Of a stretch of 64,000 bases of DNA, positions 56,901 through 64,000 are shown one piece after another; within the stretch, counting starts at the first letter, position 1; each line of letters opens with the position of its first letter. The translations under genes were made by a program, and so were the position numbers. The stretch spans positions 71,504,984-71,568,983 of the forward strand of contig JAHLJT010003656.1 in assembly GCA_031308135.1 (NCBI GenBank). Direction: 5' to 3'. The notes under the pieces are model-generated. The model saw only the letters and a program-made list of their open reading frames with translations. It had not been told where the DNA came from and searched no databases. The DNA is from Acheta domesticus (Eukaryota; Arthropoda; Insecta; Orthoptera; Gryllidae).

Positions 56901-59900
56901 CCGAGATTGCTAAAGCAGCAGTACCGTAGTGATCTCGGACCGCAGGGTCCGAGTCCCGCTTCGGGCATGGTTGTATGTCCTTTCACCCCCTATCATCACC
57001 ATATCGTTTCATCCTCACACCATAACGTAAAAGCCAATAGTGGTCGCTAATGACGTAGTAGTTCATGTGACCTTAAATAACAAAAAACAAACAAATAAAC
57101 ACCCTCTCCCAGGGGAACCCCTCCCGAAACCTATCAGGCGGACACGTTGAGCCGCCCTAACCATGTCGGATACCCAACCTCCGGGAGAGATGTCCCAAGG
57201 CATCAAGTGGTGTCACTGGAGAGCCTCTATCCCGGAAGTCCTGGGTTCGAGTCCCGAGGGCGGCAGGATTTTCGACACTGGCTTGTCAGGCCGAATTCAG
57301 CCGCTGTCTATAGGATAATTGTAGCGACTTCTCATATCGGTAGCTATACGTGGTTTCTCCGATCAACACCAGGCGAATGCTGAAGCAGTACCCTAACAAA
57401 AGGGCCACGTACCGCACGCGATCTTTTCTTTCTTTTCCTACCTATCCTCACCCCATTACTTATACAAATATTTATATCACACATGGTGGGTGCTTAGAGC
57501 TTATCCCGGATGAGATAGTGCTCCGCTGGTGGGAAATACCTGGCTGGGGAAAATCCCGCTAGCCGACGGGCAGGTCGGCACCGGATCTCACCATCTAGGG
57601 GAAGATCGCCACCTTCCGCAATAAAAGCGTACACTACACATACGTGACTTATTACCTTAGCAGTTAACGCGTCCAGAATCACTAGTCAATCATTCGGATA
57701 CCCAACCCGGTTCACTAGCCCTGATCATATGCATTAAATTATAAGTCAGGGATTAAATTTTAAATGTCAAAAAGGAATACGAAGTCTTTACCAGTGTCCT
57801 CATTTCCGTTCACTACGCCGCCAAATGTTGTAATTATGTGGTTTTAATGCTACCAGCGTAGCATCATCGGTTATCTAATTATTTAGCATCATGTGAGAGA
57901 AAATCTTGAGATTCATTTTCAGAAATGACGAATTTACTAATTTCGACTTATTAATTTCATTTAGTTTCCCATCGACACATCAATGTACTTAAAAATACTA
58001 TTTTTTTTTAAAGGACAGATTTTGCAGTTGATGCCTTTGTACAGAAATATTAGTGTCCAAATAATGGAACTAAAACATGTGGTAGTTTTAGTGTTATTAT
58101 TTAAAAAACTACCACATGTTTTACGTGAAGAAGATAGGTCAAATAATGAAGTTCGTGAAGTTTAATAGTTATTTATATGAGAAGGGGTTTAAGTAGAACT
58201 TTATTCACGAGGAAGAATAGTTGTGTGCCGAGCACGGCATCGCGAGGGACATAATTCTCCCAAGTGAATAAAGCTCTGGTAAACCCCGTGTCATATACAA
58301 AACTTTATTTTTAAACAATATTTATTGTCATGCATCCCTATGCCAGGAAAGACAAAGCAGTACAGTAGATGGCGGGCATACTTCTGGCGGTCACCTTTAG
58401 GTTGCTGTGATTTCAGCTGGTTTGCATTCTGCATGAAAGAATGAACGAATTTTTTTTCAACCAATACATGTTATTTAGACTCTGAAGATGAATAGCTACA
58501 AATTCCTAATGATATCGTGAAAGAAGCAGGATGTGATGTTTTAAAATTTTTCCCTGAAAAGTCGAGGTGTATCTACGCAAAAGAGTATATGAATGGTTCT
58601 GCAAATGGAAAAATGTCAGAAATGTCAGAAATTGTACTTGCATATTTTAACAATAAATCAAAAATATGTTATATGTACTTCATCGTTTTGAGATATTATT
58701 CAATGGTGAGGGTAACGTTATGACTCAAGGAAAATGTTGATATCTCTAAGTAAGTAAGTACGTACGTATTTCTCCGGGAAAAATTGTTGCCGATACGTGT
58801 TTAACTCTTTAATTCATATTAGTATTTTTAGATATTGTAAATGCTTTGTATTTTTGAAGTGACATGAAAAAGGCTACTAGTGTAACGTCACAAGTAGGCA
58901 GCCAGACTCCCGAAATGCTAGTGGGCGTTGGAAGGCTGTCAGACACATGTGAACAAAAGAGCAGCGCATAATAGGGCCATCTGAAGGCGACTCTATTCTT
59001 ACAATAAATTTAAAGAAAAAATTGTAGCCGTTTTTTGTGAAAATTTCCGTGAGCTTCATGTAAATTACATGTAATTACGTAGGGCGAACAGGGCAGTTGG
59101 GTGTGACACCCCCCCCGTCGGAGTGTATGTATTGGCCGACCGGCCACCCTCACATTCAGAGAGGCTGCACGCGATCAAAAAGTGAGCAGTGATGCCAGAC
59201 GCCAAGGATTTTCGCTTTGAGAGTGCCTCGAGCGCGGATGGAAATGCTACCTTGGAAGGCAGACGTGAATTCTTCGTGACACAGCGAGTGCGGGGTTATC
59301 TAGGCATCGCCGCGGTAAAGCATCGGGGTGGAGGATGCAGTCGCCAGGGAGGATGCAGTGTGGGCAGCCGGGTGGGTGGGAGAAACGGAGGGAGATAGCG
59401 AACATAACCCCAGAGCTGTACATAGTTGTAAAAATCTTGTAAATGAAGAGATTGTAAATAGAGCTCATGTTTGAACCACGACGCGCCATACTAGCCCAAA
59501 AACTAAGACTTTCACAAAACATGAATTTTACATTTGTTAAAGAAGCTTGTGACAATCAGTATTTATTGTTGAAGGTTAGCTTTTAACTTATGTCAATTCT
59601 CTTAGACTTACGGTGTATCCAAACTTTCTTTCTCTGATTCTAATGATAATGAGAGTCGCTGGTAGGTATGGTTTCTTTAATCCTGGAGGGATTAAAGAGG
59701 CACTTTAATCCCGGAAGAGACACCTTAATCCCGGAAGGAATAAAGATACATTTTAACATAGGGGGTAACAATTAAAATATACATTTTAACATAAGTGTGA
59801 TTAGGCCGCACTTTAATCACGTTTAAAAATAAAATATATTTTAAGCGCAAAGTACTTTAATGAGGCTGTAGGAATTGTCGCCGAGTATTGGCAGTACTTT

Positions 59901-60998
59901 TTGAAGATGATAAGCATGAGAAAAAGAATGATTAGAATAATAGTGATGGTAAGAATAAAGTAGAATGAAATGATCTTCAGATATCAATGGAAGATAATAA
60001 AGTAGATTTTCTTAACGAAGAGGAATTTCATGGGTTGCTACAAACTAGATGCTCATTCAAGGATTTACATTTTATTTATTTGAATAAATTTAAATGTTAC
60101 CGAATTTGGGATATTTATTCTTGAACATCGAAAAAATGCCATCGACAGACGCTAAGAATCCGTTTCCATAATCACTCTTCAAAGCCAAGACGTAGTCGTT
60201 TGATTCAAGTAACGCTAACAAATTCACATGTAAAAGTAAGCCAAAAATCTTGAAAATTTAGAATAAATCATATAAAACGCAGCGTCACTCAGAATGCAGA
60301 GATCGTAATTACTCTTCTTGGAGCATCTTTGGAAGCCAAAAAGAACAATGATCTAAACACTTACATGGGGATTTACGAATTTCTTCTTTTAAAAATTCCA
60401 CAGTCTGGCAACCACACTGATCCACCAGCTTGAAGATATTGCGCATTTTGCTTGTAGTGAAGGCAGGACTGAGCGTGGCACGCATGTCTCGCCATTCTTG
60501 CCCTGAAACATTCGTCGTTATTTTTCACAGTACGTACGGAGAAATTATTAGTCAATTAGCCTGCAATGATAGTTGTCACCTACCTCTGAGAGCAAACAAA
60601 TTCTTGGCCATGAGAGGATCCAGTTTCTCAGTTAAAAGGGTTTGGTGGTCCACGAAATGGTCGAAATCTTTCACTGCGAGTTTCTTGATGACCTCGGGAT
60701 CACGGACGAAAACGACTGGAGTCATGAACTGGAAAATGCCGAACACGGAATAGTTCTTGAATTGGTAATACATCTTTTCCGCGTAATCGTTGAAGGAAAG
60801 TATGCCAAAGGTGAGAGGCGCCATGTTGCCCAGGAAAGGCAGCGGGCTGGTAAACGGCAGGCCCCGGCTCCGGAAATGGCCGTGGGTCCAGGTGCCTGCC
60901 ACGTAGAGCAGCACCGCCACGACGGAGATGAGTAGCGCCCATTGGCCCCCGGGGACGGTGCCCGCCGCCTGCCACAGGGAACCCGCCCATTCCAACAT
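47769..60998 (-). CDS. cytochrome P450, CYP3 clan, CYP9-like; 7 coding exons, 535 aa
   Basis: Microsomal haem-thiolate monooxygenase of the kind that oxidises xenobiotics or endogenous lipophiles; substrate unknown. Exons 60584-60998, 60365-60502, 54556-54758, 52163-52358, 50913-51134, 49464-49727 and 47769-47938 join in frame to 535 residues plus TGA. Visible motifs: N-terminal anchor (residues 20-35), proline hinge LPFTSPLPFLG (47-57), helix C WRDMR (142-146), helix I AGFDT (334-338), helix K ExxR as E392-R395 with the Glu codon split by intron 5, PERF (452-455), and haem loop FGVGPRLCIG (471-480) with axial Cys478. All catalytic landmarks are intact. The N-terminal and SRS-region sequence resembles CYP9E-type enzymes. 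Start chosen at the Met heading the anchor; a 24-codon-longer frame upstream crosses a likely acceptor (61041), so it is probably 5' UTR/intron. Three of its splice sites lie within tandem repeats. Confidence 0.93.
49395..49463. repeat. 11-bp triplication directly after P450 exon 6 donor
   Basis: On the minus strand, GTAAG is followed by three copies of ACATATCCGAG (one with TTC between). The flanking 'gtgtcgatgtag' / 'tacatcgtgtcga' is a further near-repeat. This is a fourth P450 splice site with a local repeat, although the repeat begins after the donor. Confidence 0.85.
49464..49727 (-). CDS. P450 exon 6 (helix K to haem loop)
   Basis: Acceptor attttgcag, donor TATAG|GTAAGA (49464/49463). 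Encodes VLRLYPPVAF, PERF and the haem-binding loop through Ile479. Confidence 0.93.
49730..50290. other. P450 intron 5, distal part
   Basis: AT-rich, no gene seen. Confidence 0.5.
50300..50966 (-). repeat. 57-bp tandem array spanning P450 exon 5 end and its splice donor
   Basis: Eleven clear units, exactly 57 bp apart (the anchor ggtacttgag at 50361, 50418, 50475 ... 50931), plus a decayed twelfth near 50300-50355. Each unit, on the gene's strand, encodes YETVQDLKYLDMVLNGK-type sequence (19 residues) and contains the donor AAC G|GTAAG. The first unit (50910-50966) is the genuine exon end. Units retain an open frame until a C-to-T change makes TAG in the eighth (about 50545). Hence donors at 50913, 50856, 50799, 50742, 50685, 50628 and 50571 are all phase-1 compatible with exon 6. 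Confidence 0.95.
50913..51134 (-). CDS. P450 exon 5 (helix I to start of helix K)
   Basis: Acceptor gatggcgttgcag; minimal donor AAT G|GTAAGT at 50913/50912. Encodes LTDTDITAQAVIFFFAGFDT and continues to YLDMVLN. Joined to exon 6 at the first donor, it restores the canonical YLDMVLNEVLRLYPP. Later donors would insert 19-residue blocks between residues 391 and 392. Confidence 0.9.
51513..52110 (+). mobile_element. 5'-truncated non-LTR retrotransposon (3' end) in P450 intron 4, antisense
   Basis: The open piece 51513-51713 contains GKFSFCNRTIRHWSSLPPAI, the standard ending of jockey/CR1-like ORF2 proteins (compare FTNRTITDWNKLP at 2694-2790). It is followed by a 3' UTR rich in 'agtgtagtg(c/a)agtga' repeats and an (ATT)n tract, and ends 'tgccaccggatcacacccaa' ... 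AAATAAATG(TATG)n at 52094-52110. The tail microsatellite is the expected 3' end of such elements. The insertion makes up most of the 1-kb intron. Confidence 0.8.
52163..52358 (-). CDS. P450 exon 4
   Basis: Acceptor tttatcgcttccag (52359-52372), donor CTGC|GTAAGT at 52163/52162. Encodes residues 253-317: ILNLPFISPKVRDFF, then HETIRTRQKQGIFRPDMLQL. The acceptor lies in the first unit of a 102-bp array. Confidence 0.9.
52356..52853 (-). repeat. 102-bp tandem array spanning P450 exon 4 splice acceptor
   Basis: Anchor TATCTGG(or A)AAGCG at 52356, 52458, 52560, 52662 and 52764, exactly 102 bp apart; the fifth unit ends about 52853. On the gene's strand each unit contains the acceptor CGCTTCCAG|AT. 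Because 102 = 3 x 34, a copy-2 acceptor would add 34 in-frame residues (IFESYVGLGISEQQ...). Copy 2 itself carries TAA just before its AG, so extension by two or more units would be interrupted. Confidence 0.95.
52970..53495 (+). mobile_element. SINE-like repeat family B copy (plus) in P450 intron 3
   Basis: 'gatagctcggcagttcagcg', 'gtttgagtctcgatagtggc', 'gagaattctagtggtcagct', 'tcggtagttttccgtggttt', 'taccaggcgaatgccagagc' and the end 'cttgttgacgcgcccagaat'. It carries both the head and the tail. Confidence 0.8.
53500..54480. other. P450 intron 3, no gene seen
   Basis: AT-rich intronic sequence without recognisable features. Confidence 0.5.
54500..54597 (-). repeat. 49-bp tandem duplication spanning P450 exon 3 donor
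   Basis: The exon end and donor (CTCATGGAG|GTGAGTTG at 54556/54555) are repeated 49 bp further into the intron (CTCATGGAT GTGAGTTG). 49 is not a multiple of three, so use of the second donor would shift frame. The second copy has drifted by a few bases. Confidence 0.92.
54556..54758 (-). CDS. P450 exon 3
   Basis: Acceptor tctgttggcag, donor CATGGAG|GTGAGT. Encodes residues 186-252: KVYEADMKDFFTRFTNDVIA, then TTAFGIQCDS and GYLLSPKLME, typical of CYP9/CYP6 region after helix D. Confidence 0.92.
54760..56270. other. P450 intron 2, no gene seen
   Basis: AT-rich intronic sequence. A phrase 'gccatacgcct(a/g)cgg' recurs near 55501 and 55873 (and 46093), perhaps part of another old repeat. Confidence 0.45.
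56276..56440 (+). mobile_element. tRNA-derived SINE family C, copy 1
   Basis: tRNA-like head with 'gagatcgctaaagcggcacc' (box A region) and box B-like GGTTTGAATCC at about 56326, then 'gggcatggacgttt'. Matches copy 2 at 56895-57085. Confidence 0.6.
56775..56840. repeat. near-perfect hairpin
   Basis: CGCCCACCTAAGCAGTGGTT at about 56780 is inverted at about 56814-56834 (aaccattacttaggtgggcg), with two mismatches and a TAAGATACCTCTTA centre. Confidence 0.9.
56895..57090 (+). mobile_element. tRNA-derived SINE family C, copy 2
   Basis: 'gtggccgagattgctaaagc' (box A-like) and 'gcagggtccgagtcccgctt' (box B GGTCCGAGTCC) about 50 bp apart, an arrangement like a tRNA head, then 'gggcatggttgtatgtcctt' and an A-rich tail (aataacaaaaaacaaacaaa) at 57075-57097. 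This A-rich tail suggests LINE-driven retroposition. Confidence 0.7.
57185..57700 (+). mobile_element. SINE-like repeat family B copy (plus, full length reference)
   Basis: Best copy in the window: head 'gatgtcccaaggcatcaagt' with box B-like GGGTTCGAGTCC at 57243-57254, 'gcggcaggattttcgacact', 'atcggtagctatacgtggtt', 'caccaggcgaatgctgaagc', 'cggcaccggatctcaccatc', and end 'gttaacgcgtccagaatcac' then 'tagtcaatcatt'. About 515 bp with no ORF. Confidence 0.85.
57705..58060. other. P450 intron 2, no gene seen
   Basis: AT-rich; short ORFs only. Confidence 0.45.
58066..58125. repeat. inverted repeat, 20-bp arms
   Basis: 'aaaacatgtggtagttttag' (about 58072) pairs with 'aaaaaactaccacatgtttt' (about 58103). 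Small hairpin. Confidence 0.8.
58180..58292. repeat. fold-back element, about 45-bp imperfect arms
   Basis: 'aaggggtttaagtagaactt' and 'tattcacgaggaagaat' (58181-58220) pair with 'attctcccaagtgaataaag' and 'ctctggtaaacccc' (58254-58288). The loop is 'gtgtgccgagcacggcatcg'. Confidence 0.75.
58300..60360. other. P450 intron 2, proximal part; no gene seen
   Basis: Mostly AT-rich. A tandem/hairpin patch at 59665-59760 repeats 'ctttaatcccggaag' two to three times with an inverted copy ('ctggagggattaaag'). GC-richer sequence at 59100-59400 has no supported exon. Confidence 0.45.
60365..60502 (-). CDS. P450 exon 2 (helix C region)
   Basis: Acceptor cgaatgtttcag, donor CCCCAT|GTAAGT at 60365/60364. 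Encodes QEWRDMRATLSPAFTTSKMR (residues 140-159) and NIFKLVDQCG onward, with the helix C WxxxR that contacts haem propionate. Confidence 0.92.
60584..60998 (-). CDS. P450 exon 1 (membrane anchor and proline hinge)
   Basis: Donor CTCAGAG|GTAGGT at 60584/60583. Encodes residues 1-138 plus one base: a single N-terminal transmembrane segment (ALLISVVAVLLYVAGTW), the hinge and helix A/B region to AKNLFALR. The exon probably extends to 61040, where tatatgtgcag gives a good acceptor, so a further 5' UTR exon upstream is likely but not identified. Confidence 0.9.
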
Positions 60999-61084
60999 CC
61001 TGGCCCAGGGAGTGGCCCTGCGGTGTCCGGTGGCCGAGGGCTGCACATATACAGAAAGGTAGGTCAAAATAATATAAGTATTGT

Positions 61085-61490
61085 ATATTATAATATTGCA
61101 GTGTTAGGTAAAAATGTTTATCCATATTTGTCTGAATACGATTATGAGTGAATAGGTGCAGGCTGGTGTGTATGCGAGGGTTCCTAGGTCTTTATATGAT
61201 ATGGATGTAAGCGTGTATGTTTGTATGTATGAATATTTGTGTAATGTGTAAGTTTATTTACTTAAATGTTAGTATATGTGTATTTTCATTTGTTGTATAT
61301 GTTTGTAAATGCATTTGCATGTTCTAGGCAATGAAGATAATTTGTTTTTATATTGATTTTAATATATTGTTTTTACTTAAAATTGTTTTTTTGTAATTGT
61401 AAATGTACTTTCATGTTTCTGCAGCCTGCCACCGGGCAACATCTGCCTAATTTTAGTGTAAAGCTTATATCTATCTACATCTAAAATCAG
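61085..61490 (+). repeat. possible 3' UTR fragment of a non-LTR element
   Basis: 'tgccaccgggcaacatctgc' at about 61433 resembles the 3' ends at 2240-2290 (minus) and 52057-52080 ('tgccaccggatcacaccc'). The preceding sequence is rich in tgtatgt/tgtgtaatgtgtaag repeats. The coding end was not found. Confidence 0.4.
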
Positions 61491-61630
61491 TACAAGGCCA
61501 GGGATATGAAGCATTAAATATGGGGACCAGTTACATCAATACTTGGAGATTATGATTATAATAATATTGATGATTATTATTACTTTTAATACATTAAGTT
61601 TATGCTTGAGAAAAAATTGACCCTGATACG

Positions 61631-62095
61631 TTACCATCGTAATGATTTCCTAGTGAAAATGTCATGTTCGTCACTGATGGAACCTAGGTTTTTGGAGAAG
61701 ACAAGATACGAGTCAAGGAGATGAATTTTGAGGGACATGTTGACACCCAAATTTTTGAATGCACTCATGCACTTCTTCACAACATTTACATAGCAGGTTT
61801 TTAATTTCCAAGGAAATTGGCTACAACTGATTGGCCCTGCATGCACTTTTTCAGTATCATTCAGTAAATGAAAGTGTCTATCAGCAATTAACTTCCTTAT
61901 TTGTGGACCAATCAATACACCTTGTTTCACTTTTACGTAACTCAACTCTGTAAACTTGTTGCACAGGTACTGAAAAGCATCCGAGTTGTCGCCCAGTGTC
62001 TTCACGAATTTTTTGATTCCTAGCTTGATCTGAAGCGGTTACATGAGGTCGTTGTCACGGTACACGAAGGACATTTTTATTTTCTGGCTGCATTC
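61631..62095 (-). pseudogene. decayed repeat-encoded protein fragment (uncharacterised insect transposon-associated family)
   Basis: The minus-strand reading through 62095-61631 gives PLQIKLGIKKFVKTLGDN, then AFQYLCNKFTELS, GVLIGPQIRKLI and, near the end, MSLKIHLLDSYLV, NLGSISDEH. This order (KLG-FVK, YLC-KFP, G-GPQIR, MSLK-H-L-S, NLG-SDEH) recalls a protein family that recurs many times in insect and other invertebrate genomes and is usually annotated as uncharacterised. The longest intact piece is 124 codons (61631-62005). A stop separates the N-terminal part. I know no enzymatic function for it. Its multicopy habit suggests a mobile element, but the class is uncertain. Confidence 0.5.
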
Positions 62096-62099
62096 TAGT

Positions 62100-63890
62100 T
62101 TGATAGGCCAATTTTTCTTTAAGTAGCGGTGCGTCCTATCTCTACTGTTCTACTTGCAGATAAATCAGTGCTTGTTTTACCCTGTCAGACGTTCCAATGA
62201 GAATTGTGATGATTCTTAAATCACCACAGATATACAATTTATACATCTTTTTTTAATATTTCACATATTGTGTTAACAAATGTTTATGCATTTCTCTTTT
62301 TATTACGCAAAAACGTAAATAATATAAGACGAACGAAACTAAATAATGAGTTTGTTGAATGTAGTCCAGCACGCGAGTACTCGTGCTACGAGTGACAGAA
62401 TAATGAAAATTAAAATAAACAAATGAAATATTAGTAATGCAATAAGGAAAATGCATTAAAGTATTACCTTCAATATAAATATTTTCACAGACGAAGAAAA
62501 TAATGCATGGCGTTGCGTGAAAATATACAAAAAACGTAGGGACAAAAAACCTTGAACGGTGTTCCATGAAAATTAATTTTTGTCCATATCTTAAAAACCT
62601 GACGTGACAGAGCAAAACGGCTTTCAAGTTTGAAATCAACATGAAAAACTACTCTGGAGAAAGTACACACTATGCCAGAAATAGCTAGCTTGTTTATCCG
62701 TGTAAATAATTCCACTAGAGATAACGAATGAGACCTTATATTTCAGATCTACTTTAGAATTTCCTGAATGCGACAAAATTGTTGTATATTCGAATATACA
62801 ACGAGTTGAGTTAGGTCTTTACTCCTAAATTCTGAAAATGCAAATTCAGATACTCTTAGCTCAATGCACTGTTGCAGAACCCATGGGTTGAATTTCTAAA
62901 CGGCAATATCAACCATCGAATTTTTTTTTTCATCAAAATAAATACAGTTTTAAAAGCCACATGTGAATGACAGGTTGTTTACAAGTTTCCCGTGACCATG
63001 AACCTCGATTACGTCATAATGAAACGAAAAACGTGTCCGTCCTTGAGGATCGCCCGTGACGTAAAAGCGGCTACACAATGGCTATGAGTATCAAGAGGCT
63101 GCTCACCCAATGAAACACTGTATTTTCTCTCGTATCCTAGCCAAGTAACGATAACTATTTAGAATATCACAGGATGCCTGCTGGCGATCACATTTGTGTC
63201 TCTTATCTGTTTCTCTTATCTGTCGCCTCTCGTGACCTTATTCCTCTACCGATTTTACACCGTTCAGAATTCTCCATTATGAATCGTAGTCAATACCATT
63301 TGGGAACAATTTTTTTCGAGGAGTACGTAAGATTTTAACTGATTCTAGGTACACTACTTGCGAAGCTGATTCCAAACTGGGTTTTATAGTGAGTGAGAGG
63401 CTCTTATCCTTTGAGATAATGTTACTGTGTTTATGTTTATAAATTATTTTCCAGTAACATGTTTTATTGTTCCTTAACATTATACACCTAATTTCATTAA
63501 ATGTATATTGCCACTATGTTTACACGTGTAAATTATTTATTCCGAGAATGTCTAGAAAATTCATATTGTAGAAAATCACAAAAATGTATCCGTACTCCCA
63601 TTTCATTAATTTTCACACATTCTAATATTATTAGTACTTGTTGTCATTAATATTATTATTATTTACATAAGTACTTATATTCTCGACACGAAACTAAATA
63701 ACTATTATAAATGTAAAAAACAGAAAAAAATTGAAAACATTTATTTAAAAGACAGGGCCCCAATACTTTTAAAAAATGTTCATTCTTCCCGCTTTGAGAA
63801 TATGATACTGAATATTCAATACAAACAAATTCATTTTAATTTTTTAAATTAAACACAAGGTGAGTGTGTTCGTGCGTGTGTGTGCGCGTG
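62100..63890. other. intergenic, no gene seen
   Basis: AT-rich sequence. A 129-codon minus ORF (62253-62642) has Phe/Tyr-rich composition typical of chance ORFs in AT-rich DNA. Confidence 0.45.
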
Positions 63891-63894
63891 TTTG

Positions 63895-63948
<54 letters not shown>

Positions 63949-63950
63949 CG
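63862..63950. repeat. (TG)n microsatellite
   Basis: gtgtgtgcgcgtgtttggac followed by about 46 bp of uninterrupted TG dinucleotides (63899-63946). Confidence 0.95.
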
Positions 63951-64000
63951 TGCGGCTGGCGTATGCTCTTGTGTCTAATCTCTGTAAAAGTTGGATCACT

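Noticed and set aside
56895..56970. Functional tRNA gene
   Set aside because: Box A and box B spacing is tRNA-like, but the acceptor stem does not pair convincingly and an A-rich tail follows, as in a SINE.
57185..57260. tRNA gene suggested by the GGGTTCGAGTCC box B
   Set aside because: No complete cloverleaf; the same head recurs in several dispersed copies with a long body, so it is a SINE-like repeat.
60998..61067. Longer P450 N-terminus starting at 61067
   Set aside because: It crosses a strong acceptor at 61041 and places a hydrophilic leader before the membrane anchor, which is unusual for microsomal P450s.
62253..62642. 129-codon minus ORF
   Set aside because: Phe/Tyr/Ile-rich composition expected of chance ORFs in AT-rich DNA; no motif recognised.

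Overview
This is a stretch of a large, AT-rich, repeat-dense arthropod (insect) genome. Evidence for this is two multi-exon genes with GT-AG introns of up to about 15 kb, an Osiris-family (DUF1676) gene, which is an insect-specific family, a cytochrome P450 of the insect CYP3 clan that most resembles CYP9, and abundant non-LTR, piggyBac, SINE-like and fold-back elements. The P450 resembles CYP9E-type enzymes I associate with cockroaches and other polyneopterans, but I cannot fix the order from sequence alone.

Layout. Positions 1-21,900 contain no gene I can support: a decayed piggyBac-type transposase at the left edge, a 5'-truncated non-LTR retrotransposon (about 2235-3403), a pogo/Tigger-like terminal-inverted-repeat element (11631-12594), several copies of a tRNA-like SINE-like family, a second dispersed repeat family, microsatellites, minisatellites and a few isolated GC-rich islands. 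The Osiris gene occupies 21.9-45.7 kb on the plus strand: a probable non-coding first exon with a TATA/initiator-like promoter, then four coding exons (24188-24395, 27885-28325, 42983-43262, 45483-45663) that join in frame to 369 residues. Inside its 14.7-kb second coding intron, on the opposite strand, lies an intact 208-codon single-exon ORF (41612-42238) for a lysine/serine-rich basic protein that I do not recognise. The P450 lies tail-to-tail with Osiris on the minus strand: seven coding exons between 60998 and 47769 join in frame to 535 residues with all P450 signatures intact. Beyond it are a decayed repeat-encoded ORF (61631-62095) and non-coding sequence.

The most unusual signal is not a gene. 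In both multi-exon genes, local tandem repeat arrays sit on exon-intron boundaries and carry the splice signal within the repeat unit. In the P450, the 3' end of exon 5 with its splice donor is repeated as a 57-bp unit (11 clear copies plus a decayed one), the exon 4 acceptor is repeated as a 102-bp unit (5 copies), and the exon 3 donor is duplicated as a 49-bp unit. In the Osiris gene, the exon 2 donor starts a 12-unit, mostly 32-bp array whose units each begin with GTGAG or a variant. The 57- and 102-bp units are multiples of three and keep frame, so use of alternative copies could add 19- or 34-residue blocks. A family of P450 isoforms that vary at the helix K boundary is a testable possibility; neutral minisatellite growth or mis-assembly are the alternatives.
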